Assembly (NCBI GenBank): GCA_910585275.1
Contig: CAJUCW010000011.1
Span: forward strand, 1-64,000
Length of the DNA stretch: 64,000 nucleotides
Origin: an uncultured Muribaculaceae bacterium
Lineage (GTDB): Bacteria; Bacteroidota; Bacteroidia; Bacteroidales; Muribaculaceae
Direction: 5' to 3'
The number at the start of each line of letters is the position of its first letter. The stretch's first letter is position 1. Position numbers and translations under genes: made by a program. Below the pieces are notes generated by a model. That model ran no database searches. It had not been told where the DNA came from and saw only the letters and a list, made by a program, of their open reading frames with translations. Shown here in pieces: positions 49,357-58,526 of the stretch.

Positions 49357-51504
49357 TTATTTGGTCATTTCCTTGCCGTTGTCACCGCTTTCTTGACTTG
49401 GATTGTTTGCTGATTCTTTATGTCCTTCAGCCTCTGCGGTAGCGGTGTCTTTTTTCATTTCGGGGTATTGCACACGCGAATGATAGATGGTGGAAAGACG
49501 CTTCTTGAAGGTGTCTTTCACGGTCTCTACATCGCGGAAAGAGATGGGGGCCTCTTTCAGGAGTCCGTCGGCAATCTGCGAGTCGATAATCTTATCTACC
49601 AGATTGTTGATTGCCTCGGGAGTGAACTCTTTAAGGCTTCTCGATGCCGCCTCCACGGAGTCGGCCATCATGAGGATGGCGGTTTCTTTGGTCTGGGGGT
49701 CGGGACCCGGATACTGGAATTTCGACTTGTCGATAACTACGTCGGGGTTTTCGTTGACGGCGGTGTTGTAGAAATATTTCGTAATCCCTTTGCCGTGGTG
49801 TTGCGAAATGAAAGCCCTGATTACGGAGGGGAGCTTCTCTTTTGAAGCCATGGCGAGGCCTTCGGTGACGTGGGAGATAATTTTCTGTGCGCTTGTTTCC
49901 GGATTGAGGCCAGCATGCGGATTTACTCCATGCTGGTTTTCGGTGAAGAAAATAGGACTCTTCATCTTGCCAATGTCGTGATAAAGCGCGCCGGTACGGG
50001 TCAGGGTTGTGTTGGCACCTATCGCCCTTGCCGCTTCTGTGGCGAGGGTTGACACCTGCATGGAGTGCTGGAACGTGCCGGGTGCTTCTTCCGCGAGATG
50101 GCGTAGCAAGGGGCTGTTGATGTCGCTGAGTTCCACAAGAGTCACAGTGGAGGTGAATCCGAAGAGCTTCTCAATGACGAGAATGAGGATATAGGCGAAA
50201 GAAAGTATTACGGAATTGATGGCGAATATCCCTATTGTGCGCGGCACGAAATTGGAGAGATTGCCTTCGGTGAGGAGGCACGTGGCAAAATACGTCACTG
50301 CATAGGTGAGGAAAGAAAACATGGCGGTGCGCAGTAACTGCGACCTACGGCTGAGCTGGCGGATGCTAAAGGTTGCTGCGAGGCCTACACACAGCTCCAT
50401 AAATATGAACTGGAACTGGTAGGTGGCGACGAGTGAAGATATAAGCACGGTGGTGAGGAGGGCGAATATTGCTGTACGCGAATCGAAAAACACGAGTATT
50501 ATCACCGGGACGGCCGCAAAAGGCACAAGGTAGATGCCGTTTGCCACATATTCGAACATCACTATCGAGAACACAACAAACAGCGTGATGAACGACATCA
50601 GGAACACCATCTGGCGTATGTTGGAAAAGAATCTCGACCTGTATAGGCTCATGAAGCAATAGAGCAGGACATACACTATTATTATATAAAGCCCTTGCCC
50701 GATGATGAAGTACGTGTGGCTGTGGGCTTCGGCTTGCCGCGAGTTCATCATGTCGAGATAGGTGTTGAGGTTGGTGAAGATCTGCGGGTTGATTATTTCT
50801 CCGCGGTCAACTATCCTTTGCCCTTTTTTGATCACTCCCATCGCGCCGGTGACGTTGAGATATTCCTGGCTACGGTATTTATAGTCTGTGGCTGAATCCG
50901 TCACAATATTGGGTGTGAGGCAAAGATTGAGTGCCTTGCCGATTTCCGGCGAGAGTTTCCCTTCGCCTCCGTGGAATTCATGGGAGAATATGGAGTCGAT
51001 TTTTCCGAATGCTTTTGCCGGAGAGAGCATCGACGAAGCGTTTACGGCAACCACCGATTTCGAGTCGCCCGATTCACTATCGACGAGCCTCAGTTCATGG
51101 TTTCCTCGTGCCGCCACGTCGGCATAAAGTTTGGCATCAAGGATTCCGTTGGCATATGTCTGCCTGACGAGCTTCATAAGTAGCGCCCTCTCGGAAGGGG
51201 TGGAATAATTCTGGATGATGTTGGCAAAACGTTCGACGTTAGCTTTTTCAGTTTCAACGTCGCGTTTCACGAACGGCACGAAAACACGGTCGATGCTGTC
51301 GCGCATCTTTCTTGCGGATGCGGAGTCGCGCAGAATCGGGGTGTCGAAATCCGCTGTCAGAAGCGGATATTTCCAAGGCTGGTTCTCTTCAAAAGAAAAA
51401 CTTTGGTGGTCGGCTCTCGGAAGGAAAAGGAGAATCACCGCCACTGATGTGATGGCGAGGCCGAACCTGATGAGGTTGAGTTGTGAGAAAACTTTATTCC
51501 ACAT
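49357..51504 (-). CDS. 7TM-HD (HDIG) phosphohydrolase, PgpH-like
   Basis: A 715-residue membrane phosphohydrolase. A first transmembrane helix (about 15-30), a periplasmic 7TMR-HDED domain (about 45-260), seven membrane helices (about 265-460) and a cytosolic HD domain with HSMQVSTLATEAARAIGAN, then YHDIGKMKSP (about 505) and ISQHHGKG. This is the PgpH architecture, which degrades cyclic di-AMP in other phyla. The C-terminal tail is hydrophilic. It follows the RelA/SpoT gene by 35 bp, putting two HD-containing nucleotide enzymes side by side. Confidence 0.93.
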   Translation of the reverse strand: MWNKVFSQLNLIRFGLAITSVAVILLFLPRADHQSFSFEENQPWKYPLLTADFDTPILRDSASARKMRDSIDRVFVPFVKRDVETEKANVERFANIIQNYSTPSERALLMKLVRQTYANGILDAKLYADVAARGNHELRLVDSESGDSKSVVAVNASSMLSPAKAFGKIDSIFSHEFHGGEGKLSPEIGKALNLCLTPNIVTDSATDYKYRSQEYLNVTGAMGVIKKGQRIVDRGEIINPQIFTNLNTYLDMMNSRQAEAHSHTYFIIGQGLYIIIVYVLLYCFMSLYRSRFFSNIRQMVFLMSFITLFVVFSIVMFEYVANGIYLVPFAAVPVIILVFFDSRTAIFALLTTVLISSLVATYQFQFIFMELCVGLAATFSIRQLSRRSQLLRTAMFSFLTYAVTYFATCLLTEGNLSNFVPRTIGIFAINSVILSFAYILILVIEKLFGFTSTVTLVELSDINSPLLRHLAEEAPGTFQHSMQVSTLATEAARAIGANTTLTRTGALYHDIGKMKSPIFFTENQHGVNPHAGLNPETSAQKIISHVTEGLAMASKEKLPSVIRAFISQHHGKGITKYFYNTAVNENPDVVIDKSKFQYPGPDPQTKETAILMMADSVEAASRSLKEFTPEAINNLVDKIIDSQIADGLLKEAPISFRDVETVKDTFKKRLSTIYHSRVQYPEMKKDTATAEAEGHKESANNPSQESGDNGKEMTK

Positions 51505-51539
51505 AATTAAAACACGAATGAGGCTCTGGTCTTAAACTT

Positions 51540-53762
51540 TTAAGAAGAACGCCGGGCAAACTTAATGTCTTTTATTTTTTTGAGGGCGTCGCATATTGTC
51601 TCTACGGTGTCGGCGTTGTCAACCTGCACCGTAAGGTCGCAGTGAAACACTTCCTGTTTTGCTGCAATGCTTAGTCCCCGTATGTTTATGGCGAGTTTTT
51701 TCGAAACCGTGGAGGTTATTTCCTCGAGGATGCCGTGGCGGTCAAGACCGTCAATGCTGATTGTGGCGATAAACTTGTCGGCCACGCCTCCCCATTTTGT
51801 GGCTACCAGCCTGGAACCGAACGCGCTTTTCAGTCTCATCGCGTTGGGGCAGCTCACTTTGTGTAGAATCACGTTTTCGTCGTCGTCAACGAATCCGAGC
51901 ACGTCGTCGCCGGGAATGGGAGAGCAACAGGTGTCGAAGCGATAGTTGGTTTTTTCTTCGTCGGGATGGAGCACATACACCTCTTTTCGGTTTATAGGCT
52001 CTTTTTTCTGCTCGCCGGGTTTCTTTTTGGAAGAGAACGGGTTGCGGAGAATCTTTTTCATCAGCGACCTCCGGCTCTTGTTGAGTTCTTTCAGTTCTTT
52101 CGACGAAAGATTGATTTCATCGTTGGCGAGCATCAGGAAAAGGTCTTCGCGCGATTTCAGGTGGTAGTTGGCGAGAATCCGGGTCATTGTCTCGTTGGTG
52201 ACTGGGATGCCCTCTTTGTCCATAAATTCGTTGAAAAGCTTTTCCCCGCGTGCAAGGAGTGGCTTGCGGTCTTTGCGGAGTATTGCGCGAAGTCTGTTTT
52301 GCGCCTTTGCCGTGTGGCAATACTGCATCCATTCGGCTTGTGGTTTCTGGGCTTCCGAAGTGATTATCTCCACCTGGTCGCCGCTGCCGAGTTCGTGCGA
52401 GAGCGGCACGAGGCGATGGGCTATCTTCCCGGCCATGCAGTGTATGCCCAACTGGGTATGTATGGCAAAGGCGAGGTCAAGCACGGTGGCTCCCGCCGGA
52501 AGGGTCACGAGATCGCCTTTCGGTGTGAAGACATATATCTCCGAAGCGAAGAGGTTAAGCTTTATGGTGTCGAGGAAATCGATGGCGTTGGGTTCTGGAT
52601 TGGCGAGGATGTCTTTGATTGTGTTCATCCAGGAGTCGAGTTCAGTCTCGTCTTCTTGTACGCCTGTTTTATATTTCCAATGTGCGGCATAACCGAGTTC
52701 GGCTATTTCGTCCATTTTCCTCGACCGAATCTGCACTTCAATCCATTTCCCTTCCGGGCCCATCGCCGTGAGATGTAGGGCGCGGTAGCCGTTGGCTTTC
52801 GGAATGCTGGTCCAATCTCGCAGACGGTCAGGATGGATGCGATGCCCGTCGGTGAAGAAAGTGTATATTTGCCAGCATCTTATTTTTTCAAGCGAATCGT
52901 CGTCGTTTTCGAAAATGACCCTTACGGCATATATGTCGTAGATTTCTTCGAAGGGCACCTTCTTGGTCTCCATTTTGTTGAAAATGGAATAGGCGCTCTT
53001 CATCCTTGCTTTGATTTCATATTTGAAACCGGCGGCATCGAGTTTTTCCTTGACGGGTTTCACGAATTCCTCAACGATTTTTTCACGTTGTCCTTCGGTT
53101 TCGCTCAGTTTGCCCATAATCCAGGCGTAGGCCTGCGGATGTTCATACTTAAAAGCAAGGTCTTCGAGCTCCATTTTGATTTTGAAAAGCCCGAGACGGT
53201 GGGCGAGCGGGGCATAGACGTAGAGTGTTTCGCCGGCGATTTTATATTGTTTCTCAGGACGCATGGACCCTAAGGTGCGCATGTTGTGGAGCCTGTCTGC
53301 CATTTTTATTAGCACCACACGCACGTCGGCCGACATTGAGAGGAGCAGTTTCCTGAAATTTTCCGCCTGTATCGAGGCTTTGTCTCCGAAAATACCTCCC
53401 GAAATTTTTGTTAGCCCCTCCACGATGTCGGCAATTTTTTTGCCGAAGGCCGCCTCGATATCTTCACGTGTGAATTCGGTGTCTTCCACCACGTCGTGAA
53501 GCAACGCGGCGCAAATCGACGTCGATCCGAGCCCGAGTTCTGAAATCACAATTTTCGCAACGGCGATAGGGTGGAGGATATAAGGTTCCCCGCTGCGTCT
53601 GCGCACCCCTTTGTGCGCTTCTTTCGCGAAGCGGTAGGCACGTTCTATAATCTCCACCTTTTTCCGGTGGTTGCTTGAGAGATAAGCATGGAGAAGGTCT
53701 TGATATGCGGCCTTCACAATGTTTTCTTCTTCCTGGGGCGAATGAGGGAGATATTGGTTCAT
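51540..53762 (-). CDS. spoT: Bifunctional (p)ppGpp synthetase/hydrolase RelA/SpoT
   Basis: A 740-residue Rel/SpoT enzyme controlling the stringent response. The HD hydrolase is at about 40-200 with LLHDVVEDT (88-96). The synthetase follows, with MKSAYSIFNKME, EEIYDIYAVRVIF and PKANGYRALHLTAMGPEGKW. TGS is near 400-460 (EIYVFTPKGDLVTLPAGATV), then a zinc-finger-like CCSPIPGDDVLGFV and a C-terminal ACT domain. All catalytic regions look intact, so it should both make and degrade ppGpp. The ATG at 53762 is used because the TTG two codons earlier is less likely. The promoter (53797-53828) overlaps the terminator of a possible upstream RNA. Confidence 0.95.
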   Translation of the reverse strand: MNQYLPHSPQEEENIVKAAYQDLLHAYLSSNHRKKVEIIERAYRFAKEAHKGVRRRSGEPYILHPIAVAKIVISELGLGSTSICAALLHDVVEDTEFTREDIEAAFGKKIADIVEGLTKISGGIFGDKASIQAENFRKLLLSMSADVRVVLIKMADRLHNMRTLGSMRPEKQYKIAGETLYVYAPLAHRLGLFKIKMELEDLAFKYEHPQAYAWIMGKLSETEGQREKIVEEFVKPVKEKLDAAGFKYEIKARMKSAYSIFNKMETKKVPFEEIYDIYAVRVIFENDDDSLEKIRCWQIYTFFTDGHRIHPDRLRDWTSIPKANGYRALHLTAMGPEGKWIEVQIRSRKMDEIAELGYAAHWKYKTGVQEDETELDSWMNTIKDILANPEPNAIDFLDTIKLNLFASEIYVFTPKGDLVTLPAGATVLDLAFAIHTQLGIHCMAGKIAHRLVPLSHELGSGDQVEIITSEAQKPQAEWMQYCHTAKAQNRLRAILRKDRKPLLARGEKLFNEFMDKEGIPVTNETMTRILANYHLKSREDLFLMLANDEINLSSKELKELNKSRRSLMKKILRNPFSSKKKPGEQKKEPINRKEVYVLHPDEEKTNYRFDTCCSPIPGDDVLGFVDDDENVILHKVSCPNAMRLKSAFGSRLVATKWGGVADKFIATISIDGLDRHGILEEITSTVSKKLAINIRGLSIAAKQEVFHCDLTVQVDNADTVETICDALKKIKDIKFARRSS

Positions 53763-53796
53763 TGGCAAAATTATCGGAAATGTGATTACAGATTTA

Positions 53797-53828
53797 CAAA
53801 ATTAATGAAAAAAGAAGAAAAATGCAAA
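53797..53828 (-). promoter_or_regulatory. Promoter of spoT
   Basis: Minus strand TTTG (53825-53828), 20-base spacer, TAATTTTG (53797-53804). The leader to the ATG at 53762 is about 28 bases. The -33 box lies in the T-tract of the upstream terminator hairpin. Confidence 0.7.
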
Positions 53829-53858
53829 AAAACCGCCCACCTCACGGTGACCGGTTTT
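53829..53858 (-). terminator. Strong terminator upstream of spoT
   Basis: AAAACCG-cc-CACC-tcac-GGTG-ac-CGGTTTT forms two stacked stems, followed on the minus strand by seven T residues. It ends transcription coming from the right, about 550 bp after the ribH terminator, implying an intervening leftward transcript. Confidence 0.75.
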
Positions 53859-53950
53859 CCCCTGCCTCAGATTCCGGGACGGATACAGACTCAAGCAGGA
53901 GAGATGTGCCGGTATCCGTACCGGCTTCCGTATCTTTGGCAGTTGATAGA
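53829..53950 (-). ncRNA. Candidate structured small RNA upstream of spoT
   Basis: Reading leftward from about 53950, the sequence forms a perfect 7-bp hairpin GCCGGTA/TACCGGC (about 53901-53918). Further complementary words (GGATAC/GTATCC) are present, and it finishes in the strong terminator at 53829-53858. There is no coding frame of note, and ribH has its own terminator at 54408-54448, so this terminator needs its own transcript. A near-consensus box (TAAATTTTG, one base too long) lies just upstream near 53975. The RNA family is unrecognised. Confidence 0.35.
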
Positions 53951-54407
53951 AATTACTAATGTATATAACCCAAAATTTAGACAATTAAGTTTTCCTAAGG
54001 CATAGTTCTAAGGCCCTAAAACATATCTAAGTCATGAAAAAAAGTTTTCTGTGATTTCCGACGCAAAGGTATTGCATCCGTTAGGATGGAGCATCGTGTC
54101 GGAATCTGATTGGTTTGAACAGAAGCAGTCATGTGCTGCGGGGGGAAATGAATGTGTCGTGTAAAACATGTCCAAATGATTTTTTATGTCAGGTTTCTAG
54201 TTATTATAATTTCACTTTGTTTTTGAACGGCAAGAAAGACTCCGTCTTGGTTGCTTTTGCCGTATGTTTCTTCCGGAGTAAGACAGGTGAGTGTGATGGC
54301 CTGTCTTGCCGATTCTGGATGCCATAAGCGGTTTATTGCTAAATCCGATATAGAAACGAGAGATGGCATGTAAATATTGGTGTAAAAATGTTAAAATGTG
54401 CATAAAA

Positions 54408-54448
54408 ATTGCAGAGTGACATATTTTAGGAATACGTCACTCTGCAAT
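54408..54448 (-). terminator. Terminator of the ribH operon
   Basis: ATTGCAGAGTGAC pairs perfectly with GTCACTCTGCAAT (13 bp), followed on the minus strand by TTTTTATG. It lies 55 bp after the ribH stop codon and may also act on the opposite strand. Confidence 0.75.
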
Positions 54449-54502
54449 ATGGTGCAATAGGTTAAAACTCAAAGTTGTGCTTTCGGTAGCCCTCTCGTGG
54501 CG

Positions 54503-55027
54503 CTATTTCAGTGTGGCATGCAGGTTGGCCATTTCTATGGCGGCCACTGCTGCTTCCGAACCTTTATTGCCGAGGCTGCCTCCGGCCCGGTCAAGCGCTT
54601 GCTGAAGGTTGTCAACGGTCAGCACTCCGAAAATTACCGGGGCTTCACCGTTGGCGTTAAGTTGTGCCATCCCTTGGGCTGCCACCATGCAGACATAATC
54701 GAAATGTGGCGTGTCGCCTCTGATTACGCATCCGATTACGATTATGGCTTCGGTGGCATCGGGGCTTCCGGATGCCGCACGGTCTTTCGAAATTTTTCCG
54801 GCGAGGGCGGCCGCGTTTACAAGTTCCACCGTTCCGGGCACGCTGATGTGCCGGATTTTGTCTTTGGCAATACCTGCGCGACGCAACACGCCAGCCGCGC
54901 CGTCGCGTAGGGCATGCGTTATTTTAGGGTTCCAGTCGGCAGTGATAATATAAAAATTACCTGCCACTTTTTTGTCGATTTCGGGAATTTGGACCGACGA
55001 TCCGTTGGTGTTAAGTATCGTTGACAT
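54503..55027 (-). CDS. ribH: 6,7-dimethyl-8-ribityllumazine synthase
   Basis: A 174-residue lumazine synthase, the penultimate riboflavin-pathway enzyme, which condenses the pyrimidinedione with 3,4-dihydroxybutanone phosphate and typically assembles as a 60-mer. Conserved features are ADWNPKITHALRDGA (about 30-44), VPGTVELVNAAALAG (about 63-77), VIGCVIRGDTPHFDYVC (about 97-113, including the catalytic His) and GVLTVDNLQQALDRAGG. It is the last gene of a nine-gene leftward unit that also contains ribF. Confidence 0.96.
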   Translation of the reverse strand: MSTILNTNGSSVQIPEIDKKVAGNFYIITADWNPKITHALRDGAAGVLRRAGIAKDKIRHISVPGTVELVNAAALAGKISKDRAASGSPDATEAIIVIGCVIRGDTPHFDYVCMVAAQGMAQLNANGEAPVIFGVLTVDNLQQALDRAGGSLGNKGSEAAVAAIEMANLHATLK

Positions 55028-55032
55028 CTTTT

Positions 55033-55932
55033 TTAGATTTTGTCGGCATTGGGTTCCATATCTTCTGCAGCTGTTTTCTCCGTTTTCTTGAATTTGGATT
55101 TGGCTGCCGTAGAGATTTTATGGATAAAGTTTTTCCAGGAGGATTCACGTTCCACGTCTGCGTCGATTACTTCGATAAGGGCGAGGATGTCTCTTTCAAG
55201 TTCGATGGTCTCTTGCGAAATCGCGTGCGGGAGTATGGCATTGAGCAGACGGCGCGCACGCGGGCGCATGGTGCGTATCCGCATCATTATTTCAGCCATC
55301 TCGATTGTCATCCTGATTTCCTTGCGGGTGACGCGTCCCGTGCGTTTTTTCGAATACTTGATTGCCTCTGCATAGAATTTCAGGGCAGCCTTAAGGTCGC
55401 CGGTCGAAGCAAGAAGCTGGCCGACATTCCTGAGGGAGTCAACGAGTTTGTCAGTGGCCGCCACCACCCCGGCGTTTACCTTATCATAGAGAAGGCCTGT
55501 GTTGATTTGCTGCTTTACAAGAAGGTCGAGGGCCTTTTTGCGGGAGCGGAGTATTCTGGTGGAGAGCTCCATTGCGAGGATATGGAATTTGCCGAAGCGG
55601 TTTTCGTCGAGTTTCACAAGATTGTCGAGCACCTTGAAAAGGATGTCGAGCTCTTTTTCGCTTTGTTTATAATTTTTGAGCGAGAAATGGATTTCCGAAA
55701 GGTCAAACAGAAGCGTCACAAGCACGGCGCGAAATTCCACGTCGTCGAAATCCGGGAAATTACGTAGAACCTTTAATGCGGCTACGGTACGCTCCATGGC
55801 GTCCATATATCGGTCTTCGGCTATGAGTTGCTCCGCAGTCTTGCGACAACTCAGCGCCTCCTTGAGAATGGCAAGTTCGCCGGAGTTCTTGTCGAATTTC
55901 TCAAGCATCAGGGGGATTTCAATCTGGTTCAT
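55033..55932 (-). CDS. TPR-like helical-repeat protein
   Basis: A 299-residue all-helical protein. A segment near residues 180-195 (LLASTGDLKAALKFYAEAIK) looks like one tetratricopeptide repeat, and the rest is similar in helical pattern but degenerate. The C-terminus is Lys/Glu-rich. TPR proteins scaffold other proteins; a partner cannot be named. Three start codons are possible. The ATG at 55932 leaves a 35-bp gap to the SIS gene, whereas the upstream starts would overlap it. It is followed by ribH after 5 bp. Confidence 0.75.
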   Translation of the reverse strand: MNQIEIPLMLEKFDKNSGELAILKEALSCRKTAEQLIAEDRYMDAMERTVAALKVLRNFPDFDDVEFRAVLVTLLFDLSEIHFSLKNYKQSEKELDILFKVLDNLVKLDENRFGKFHILAMELSTRILRSRKKALDLLVKQQINTGLLYDKVNAGVVAATDKLVDSLRNVGQLLASTGDLKAALKFYAEAIKYSKKRTGRVTRKEIRMTIEMAEIMMRIRTMRPRARRLLNAILPHAISQETIELERDILALIEVIDADVERESSWKNFIHKISTAAKSKFKKTEKTAAEDMEPNADKI

Positions 55933-55967
55933 ATATTGATTTTTTATTAAATTCATGAATTGTGGCA

Positions 55968-56603
55968 TTAACCTTTTGCTTCCACCTGGCATTTTGATTT
56001 ATGGCCGAGATAGCCTCCGTGATGCCGTTTTGCATATTCCTCCACGGTGAATCCTATCGCCTCCATGGTGGCAACCACAAGGAGGTCGCCCATAACGGTC
56101 ATCATAGTTGTGGATGTGGTGGGTGTCATACCGAGCGGGCAGACTTCCGGGGCACCCCCCGTGAAAAGCGCCACGTCGGCAGCCGAAGCCAGAGGACTCA
56201 TGGGGTCGCCTGTAATGACAATGAACGGAATTTTCGGATAAAGCACTTTGGCGAGGTCTATGAGCTCGAGGATTTCGCGTGTCTTCCCGGAATTGCTCAG
56301 AAGCAGGAGCACATCGTTTCCTTGTAAAATGCCGAGGTCTCCGTGCTGTGCTTCCGAAGGATGGAGAAATACGGCAGGTGTGCCGGTGGAACAGAATGTA
56401 GTGGCTATGTTCATGGCAATCTGTCCGGCCTTTCCCATTCCTGAGGTGACAAGCTTGCCGCCGAGGCGGTTCACTCTCTCCACGATGAGCCCTACGGCAC
56501 GGGGATAGCCGTCGGTCAATGGAATCGACCTTACGGCCTGGGCTTCGTCCTCAAGGATTTTCCGGAGGCGGTTTTCGAGGAGGGTATTGTCTGTGTTGTC
56601 CAT
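55968..56603 (-). CDS. SIS-domain sugar isomerase (KpsF/GutQ-like, no CBS)
   Basis: A 211-residue SIS-fold protein with the KpsF/KdsD active-site stretches KLVTSGMGKAGQIAMNIATT (50-69), PAVFLHPSEAQHGDLGIL (76-93) and LLSNSGKTREILELI (101-115). KdsD converts ribulose-5-phosphate to arabinose-5-phosphate for Kdo and LPS synthesis. The C-terminal CBS pair of full-length KdsD is missing, which is seen in several Bacteroidota. It is 12 bp downstream of the thioesterase gene. Confidence 0.87.
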   Translation of the reverse strand: MDNTDNTLLENRLRKILEDEAQAVRSIPLTDGYPRAVGLIVERVNRLGGKLVTSGMGKAGQIAMNIATTFCSTGTPAVFLHPSEAQHGDLGILQGNDVLLLLSNSGKTREILELIDLAKVLYPKIPFIVITGDPMSPLASAADVALFTGGAPEVCPLGMTPTTSTTMMTVMGDLLVVATMEAIGFTVEEYAKRHHGGYLGHKSKCQVEAKG

Positions 56604-56614
56604 GTCTTGGGAAT

Positions 56615-57076
56615 TTAATTGGATTTTTCTTTAATAAGGGGGCGTCCTTCGAATTCTTCTGCACGTTTCTTCCAGTCGTCGGGCACGGGGGTGGTCTGTC
56701 CGGTGGCCGGGTCGAAGCATACCATTATAGTCTCGCAGGCCGATTTTATCTGCCCGGTGCCCTTTTCTCTGATAAACTGCAGAATACGCATGCTTTTGTT
56801 TGAAATGGAAAGGCATGTGGTGAGCACTTCAATGTCTTCTCCATAAAATATCGGGGCCATGAAAGAACAGTTGACGTTTGCGATAACCATGTCAACGTGT
56901 TTCCAATCAACGGGTTTGCCGCCCACCGAATTGAAATAATGAGCCTTGCCAGTGTCGTAGAATGCGAAATATACAGTGTTGTTGACGTGGCCGAGCACAT
57001 CGACGTCGTTGAAACGTATCTGCACGTCGATGCGGTCATGAAAGAGAGATATGTCGGGTAGGTTGTTATAATCCAT
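56615..57076 (-). CDS. Acyl-CoA thioesterase (4HBT, hot-dog fold)
   Basis: A 153-residue hot-dog thioesterase of the YbgC/4-hydroxybenzoyl-CoA type. The active-site segment is RFNDVDVLGHVNNTVYF (about 21-37), with the Asp and HVNN characteristic of the family. These hydrolyse short acyl-CoAs or acyl-ACP. The ATG at 57076 is preferred because the longer frame adds a segment unlike the family. It lies between the DUF721 and SIS genes. Confidence 0.9.
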   Translation of the reverse strand: MDYNNLPDISLFHDRIDVQIRFNDVDVLGHVNNTVYFAFYDTGKAHYFNSVGGKPVDWKHVDMVIANVNCSFMAPIFYGEDIEVLTTCLSISNKSMRILQFIREKGTGQIKSACETIMVCFDPATGQTTPVPDDWKKRAEEFEGRPLIKEKSN

Positions 57077-57113
57077 GTTTATAAAAATGTTTATTGTCTG
57101 CTTCGCGTTTTGT

Positions 57114-57410
57114 TCAGCAGCCCACAAACCTTATATTTGAAATAACGTCTTTTCCAAGCTGTCGGTTGATTTCGTTCAGAAGCTTTGTGCGCGACATTGT
57201 CAGTTCGTGGCGGAGCGCGGCGTTCGCCACCCCCACGGTCATGACCCCTTCCGCCACGTCAGGACGCCTGCATTGCATGGCAAGCTGCCTTCCCACAACG
57301 TCGCCCCATATTTGCACCGCGCGGCGTTCGTCGAGACGGTCTTGCATACAGTTTTCTTGGAAGGCGAGACGCAGGATATCGCCGATGCTTTGCGATTCTT
57401 TTCTCTCCAT
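57114..57410 (-). CDS. DUF721 (DciA-like) protein
   Basis: A 98-residue DUF721 protein, with IWGDVVGRQLAMQCRRPDVA (about 34-53) and VANAALRHELTMSRTKLLNE (about 60-79) as family markers. Relatives of DciA help load the replicative helicase. It is 10 bp downstream of recF, a common DUF721 neighbour, supporting a role in DNA metabolism. Confidence 0.9.
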   Translation of the reverse strand: MERKESQSIGDILRLAFQENCMQDRLDERRAVQIWGDVVGRQLAMQCRRPDVAEGVMTVGVANAALRHELTMSRTKLLNEINRQLGKDVISNIRFVGC

Positions 57411-57419
57411 TGCGTTTTG

Positions 57420-58526
57420 TCAGCTTAGGCTTATCGGGGAAAACACACCGTCTGCCACGTTGATAAGGGTGCGTGGACCTTCCATCCCGGCGATGATGTC
57501 GTCGAGATGCTTACGGTTGGTGTCGGTTATGAAAATCTGTCCGAACGTGTCGGAAGTGGTGACTTCGTGCATTATGCTCTCCACCCTTGCCGCGTCGAGT
57601 TTGTCGAAAATGTCGTCGAGCAGCAGCAGGGGTGTTATGCCGCTCGCTTCCCTCAGATAGTCGAAAATGGCGAGCCTGAGAGCCACGGTGAACGTCTTCA
57701 CCTGCCCTTGGCTTCCGAGGCGGCGCAGGCTATAGCCGTCGAGACTCGCCTCGATGTCGTCGCGGTGGGGTCCGGCCGAGGTGAATCCGAGCACGGTGTC
57801 TTTTGCGCGTCGGGAAGAAAGCAGGTCGCGAAGGGTGGTCCCCGTGAGTTGGCTGCGGTAGCTTATGGCAGTGGTTTCCCTTCTTCCGGAAAGACGCGCA
57901 TAGCACTCTTCCACTTTCGGGGCGATGCTTTCCACCCATTCTTTTCTCGTGGCATGGATGGAGGCTGCCGCTTCTTCCATGCCTGATTCGACCGATTCGA
58001 AAAGCAAGGAGTCGCGCACTCCGGCACGCAACATTCTGTTGCGGCTTTCAAGTCCGCGCGTGTAGCGGATGAGTTGGGCGAGATAGTCGGGATGTGCCTG
58101 CGATATGACCATATCCATGAGTTTGCGCCTATCTTCGCCGGGGCCGCTCACCAGTTGTGAATCGCCGGGAGTGACTGTGACTATGGGATATCTTCCTATG
58201 TGTTCGGAAATCCTTTTGTATTCTTTCCCGTTGCGTTTCAGGCTTTTCCCCTTCCCCTTCGTGATGCCGCAGGCGATTGTGTCTGACATTTCCGAACCAG
58301 CCGAATACACGCCTTTGACAATCAGCATTTCTTCGCCATGGCGTATGAGGGCGTTGTCGGGAATCGGGGTCATTGGCCTGGCCATGCTCAGGAAGTGTAT
58401 GGCCTCAAGAAGATTGCTCTTTCCCATGCCGTTCATGCCCAGCAGGCAATTCACTCCCGGACAGAACTCGAGAGTGGCCGAGGCAATGTTCTTGAAATTG
58501 AGTATGTCAATGCTTTGCAGAATCAT
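57420..58526 (-). CDS. recF: DNA replication and repair protein RecF
   Basis: A 368-residue SMC-like ATPase of the RecFOR gap-repair pathway. Walker A is GMNGMGKS (30-37), the signature and Walker B areas are near GSQGQVKTFTVALRLAIFDY (273-292) and LLLLDDIFDKLDAARV (about 304-319). It starts with the standard LQSIDILNFKNI. The start overlaps the upp stop by 4 bp and the DUF721 gene follows closely, so it lies in the middle of the long operon. Confidence 0.95.
   Translation of the reverse strand: MILQSIDILNFKNIASATLEFCPGVNCLLGMNGMGKSNLLEAIHFLSMARPMTPIPDNALIRHGEEMLIVKGVYSAGSEMSDTIACGITKGKGKSLKRNGKEYKRISEHIGRYPIVTVTPGDSQLVSGPGEDRRKLMDMVISQAHPDYLAQLIRYTRGLESRNRMLRAGVRDSLLFESVESGMEEAAASIHATRKEWVESIAPKVEECYARLSGRRETTAISYRSQLTGTTLRDLLSSRRAKDTVLGFTSAGPHRDDIEASLDGYSLRRLGSQGQVKTFTVALRLAIFDYLREASGITPLLLLDDIFDKLDAARVESIMHEVTTSDTFGQIFITDTNRKHLDDIIAGMEGPRTLINVADGVFSPISLS

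Larger units (their letters stand above)
53769..54502. other. 734-bp gene-free interval between spoT and ribH
   Basis: Short open frames here (for example 54115-54327) have no recognisable family. The interval contains the spoT promoter, a strong terminator, the candidate small RNA and the ribH terminator. The central part (54030-54400) shows no clear feature. Confidence 0.6.
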
